A stretch of DNA of 7,929 bases from CAYVZZ01 sp964456185. Lineage in GTDB: Bacteria; Pseudomonadota; Gammaproteobacteria; Pseudomonadales; Alcanivoracaceae. The DNA is taken from NCBI GenBank assembly GCA_964456185.1, contig CAYVZZ010000104.1, positions 1-7,929 of the forward strand, read 5' to 3'. The notes under the pieces were generated by a model. That model was given only the letters and a program-made list of their open reading frames with translations, had not been told where the DNA came from and did no database searches. The translations under genes were made by a program, and so were the position numbers. Below, one piece after another: positions 7,393 to 7,929 of the stretch (positions are counted from its first letter, which is position 1; each line of letters begins with the position of its first letter).

Positions 7393-7421
7393 AGTGAATC
7401 ATGATTCATTTTTTAATGCAA
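7393..7421 (-). promoter_or_regulatory. Candidate promoter of the tetR/aidB-like operon
   Basis: On the minus strand, TTGCAT (7416-7421) and TTCACT (7393-7398) are 17 bp apart. The -10 is weak (3 of 6). The operator palindrome would lie across the spacer and -10, so a bound repressor would block polymerase. The start point would fall at or next to the ATG at 7386, implying a leaderless mRNA, which would fit the missing Shine-Dalgarno. Confidence 0.35.
7395..7408. promoter_or_regulatory. Probable TetR operator (14-bp perfect palindrome)
   Basis: TGAATCATGATTCA is a perfect dyad only 9 bp upstream of the regulator's ATG. Size, symmetry and place are typical of the site a TetR repressor uses to control its own operon. 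No second copy is seen in the window. Confidence 0.75.
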
Positions 7422-7490
7422 GGAATAAACCGAAGCCATAAGAAAGAGAGCTATTGAGAGGCTGGCTTAAGCTAGATTAGAGCGAAATTA

Positions 7491-7512
7491 CATTTTTATG
7501 CGCATAAAAATG
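7491..7512. repeat. 22-bp perfect palindrome, copy A
   Basis: CATTTTTATGC is followed directly by its exact reverse complement (dyad centre 7501/7502). It is the first of two related palindromes in the AT-rich non-coding stretch between tetR and the CRISPR array. With no loop and no one-sided T-run it looks like a protein-binding site rather than a terminator. Confidence 0.85.
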
Positions 7513-7522
7513 CAGAACTACA

Positions 7523-7544
7523 CACTTTTACGCGCGTAAAAATG
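7523..7544. repeat. 22-bp near-perfect palindrome, copy B
   Basis: The arms are CACTTTTACGC and GCGTAAAAATG, with one mismatched pair (7525/7542) and the dyad centre at 7533/7534. It matches copy A at the same ends and centre (pattern CAyTTTTAyGC-GCrTAAAAATG), and its centre is 32 bp from that of copy A. A TATGAT at 7545-7550, a 5-of-6 match to a rightward -10, follows at once, but no good -35 is present. The array starts 69 bp downstream. Confidence 0.8.
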
Positions 7545-7582
7545 TATGATCGAAGCTACCGCTTGTCAGTGATGGTTCCGTC

Positions 7583-7593
7583 AAACGCTTCAA
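7583..7593 (+). repeat. Short inverted partial copy of the CRISPR repeat
   Basis: AAACGCTTCAA is the reverse complement of repeat bases TTGAA-GCGTTT; the repeat has one extra C between the two parts. Pairing is thus 11 bp with one bulge. It ends 20 bp before the first repeat. It could be a decayed repeat, part of an anti-repeat, or chance. No other function is visible here. Confidence 0.35.
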
Positions 7594-7613
7594 ATTCAAA
7601 CACATGGATGAGC

Positions 7614-7929
7614 ATTGCGGATTGAACGCGTTTCCTAAGCTGCTAAGCTCCCTACAGAAAACACTGTGCACGTGACGTAGTTGCGGATTGAACGCGTTTC
7701 CTAAGCTGCTAAGCTTTTGTCAAGGGTTTTTTATCACTTTCTGGAGTTGCGGATTGAACGCGTTTCCTAAGCTGCTAAGCTCCAACGTCCATTAATCTGC
7801 CTCATTGCGTAGTTGCGGATTGAACGCGTTTCCTAAGCTGCTAAGCTGCTAAGCTGAATGAAAGCGTTTCTTGCACACATGGCAGGTTGCGGATTGAACG
7901 CGTTTCCTAAGCTGCTAAGCTCGTGCTAA
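7614..7929. CRISPR. CRISPR array, five repeats in view, continues past right edge
   Basis: Five copies of a 35-bp identical core (36 bp with the leading G, which is A in copy 1) start at 7614, 7680, 7746, 7812 and 7886. The repeat opens GTTGCGGATTGAAC and closes CTAAGCTGCTAAGCT. Spacing is exactly 66, 66, 66 and 74 bp. The four spacers (7650-7679, 7716-7745, 7782-7811, 7856-7885) are 30 bp and unrelated to each other; a fifth begins at 7922. Copy 4 carries 8 extra bases (7848-7855) from growth of an internal tandem, which explains the 74. The 36/30 geometry resembles type II, V or VI arrays more than I-E or I-F. The repeat has the palindrome AACGCGTT but no long hairpin. No cas gene is in the window, so type and orientation are undetermined. 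Confidence 0.88.

Noticed and set aside
7461..7476. Minus-strand AGCTTAAGCCAGC as an anti-repeat to the repeat end
   Set aside because: It needs two insertions to fit and is itself partly palindromic (CTTAAG); too weak to support a tracrRNA call.
7542..7625. A 27-codon ORF (MYDRSYRLSVMVPSN...) starting inside palindrome B and ending in the first repeat
   Set aside because: It has no ribosome binding site, no recognisable product, and its stop is supplied by the CRISPR repeat.
7864..7870. GCGTTTC inside spacer 4, as in the repeat, suggesting a half-repeat
   Set aside because: Seven bases only, with no extension on either side; chance is sufficient.
7614..7929. A tandem-repeat protein, since the 66-bp period is a multiple of three
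   Set aside because: In both strands the repeat or spacers contain stops (TAA, TGA or TAG) in every useful frame; the one open frame through the repeat stops in spacers 1 and 3.
7614..7929. Integron attC cassette array
   Set aside because: No GTTRRRY core pairs, no imperfect long dyads and no coding cassettes; the unit is far too short and regular.
7614..7929. Type I-F array, because TTTCCTAAGCTGC resembles the end of an inverted I-F repeat
   Set aside because: I-F repeats are 28 bp with 32-bp spacers and have a CTGCC/GGCAG stem. Here the unit is 66 bp and that stem is absent.

Overview
The window looks like chromosomal DNA of a gammaproteobacterium. The two aminoacyl-tRNA synthetases are of the gammaproteobacterial/pseudomonad type; the AspRS even opens with the residues MMRSHYCG that I recall from Pseudomonas. 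A marine Oceanospirillales/Alcanivorax-like or pseudomonad-related host is plausible, but the genus cannot be fixed from this stretch.

Layout. (1) 1-624, minus strand: the first 208 codons of aspS, running off the left edge. (2) 625-832: a divergent promoter region. (3) 833-2041, plus: a secreted or periplasmic helical, TPR-like protein of unknown role, closed by a terminator at 2059-2091. (4) 2150-3868, plus: complete proS (572 aa) with its editing domain. It ends in a perfect 19-bp stem that also serves the convergent next gene. (5) 3926-4924, minus: a stand-alone DUF4062 protein with a coiled coil and a winged-helix-like C-terminus. It is possibly a defence or signalling protein, and inverted repeats are interleaved with its predicted promoter. 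(6) 7386 down to 5078, minus: a two-gene operon of a TetR-family regulator and an AidB-like acyl-CoA dehydrogenase, overlapping by ATGA. A 14-bp perfect palindrome just upstream of the regulator is its probable operator. (7) 7387-7613: an AT-rich non-coding stretch with two related 22-bp palindromes three helical turns apart. (8) 7614-7929: five copies of a 35/36-bp repeat at exactly 66-bp spacing (74 bp once), separated by unrelated 30/31-bp sequences. This is a CRISPR array that continues off the right edge.

The left half is housekeeping (translation). The right half is accessory: a regulated flavoenzyme operon, a DUF4062 protein and a CRISPR array with no cas gene in view. The most unusual part is the right end. 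The repeat does not match a type I can name, it lacks the usual strong hairpin, and it contains an internal 8-bp tandem that has expanded in copy 4. The flank before the first repeat carries the twin palindromes and a short inverted partial copy of the repeat.
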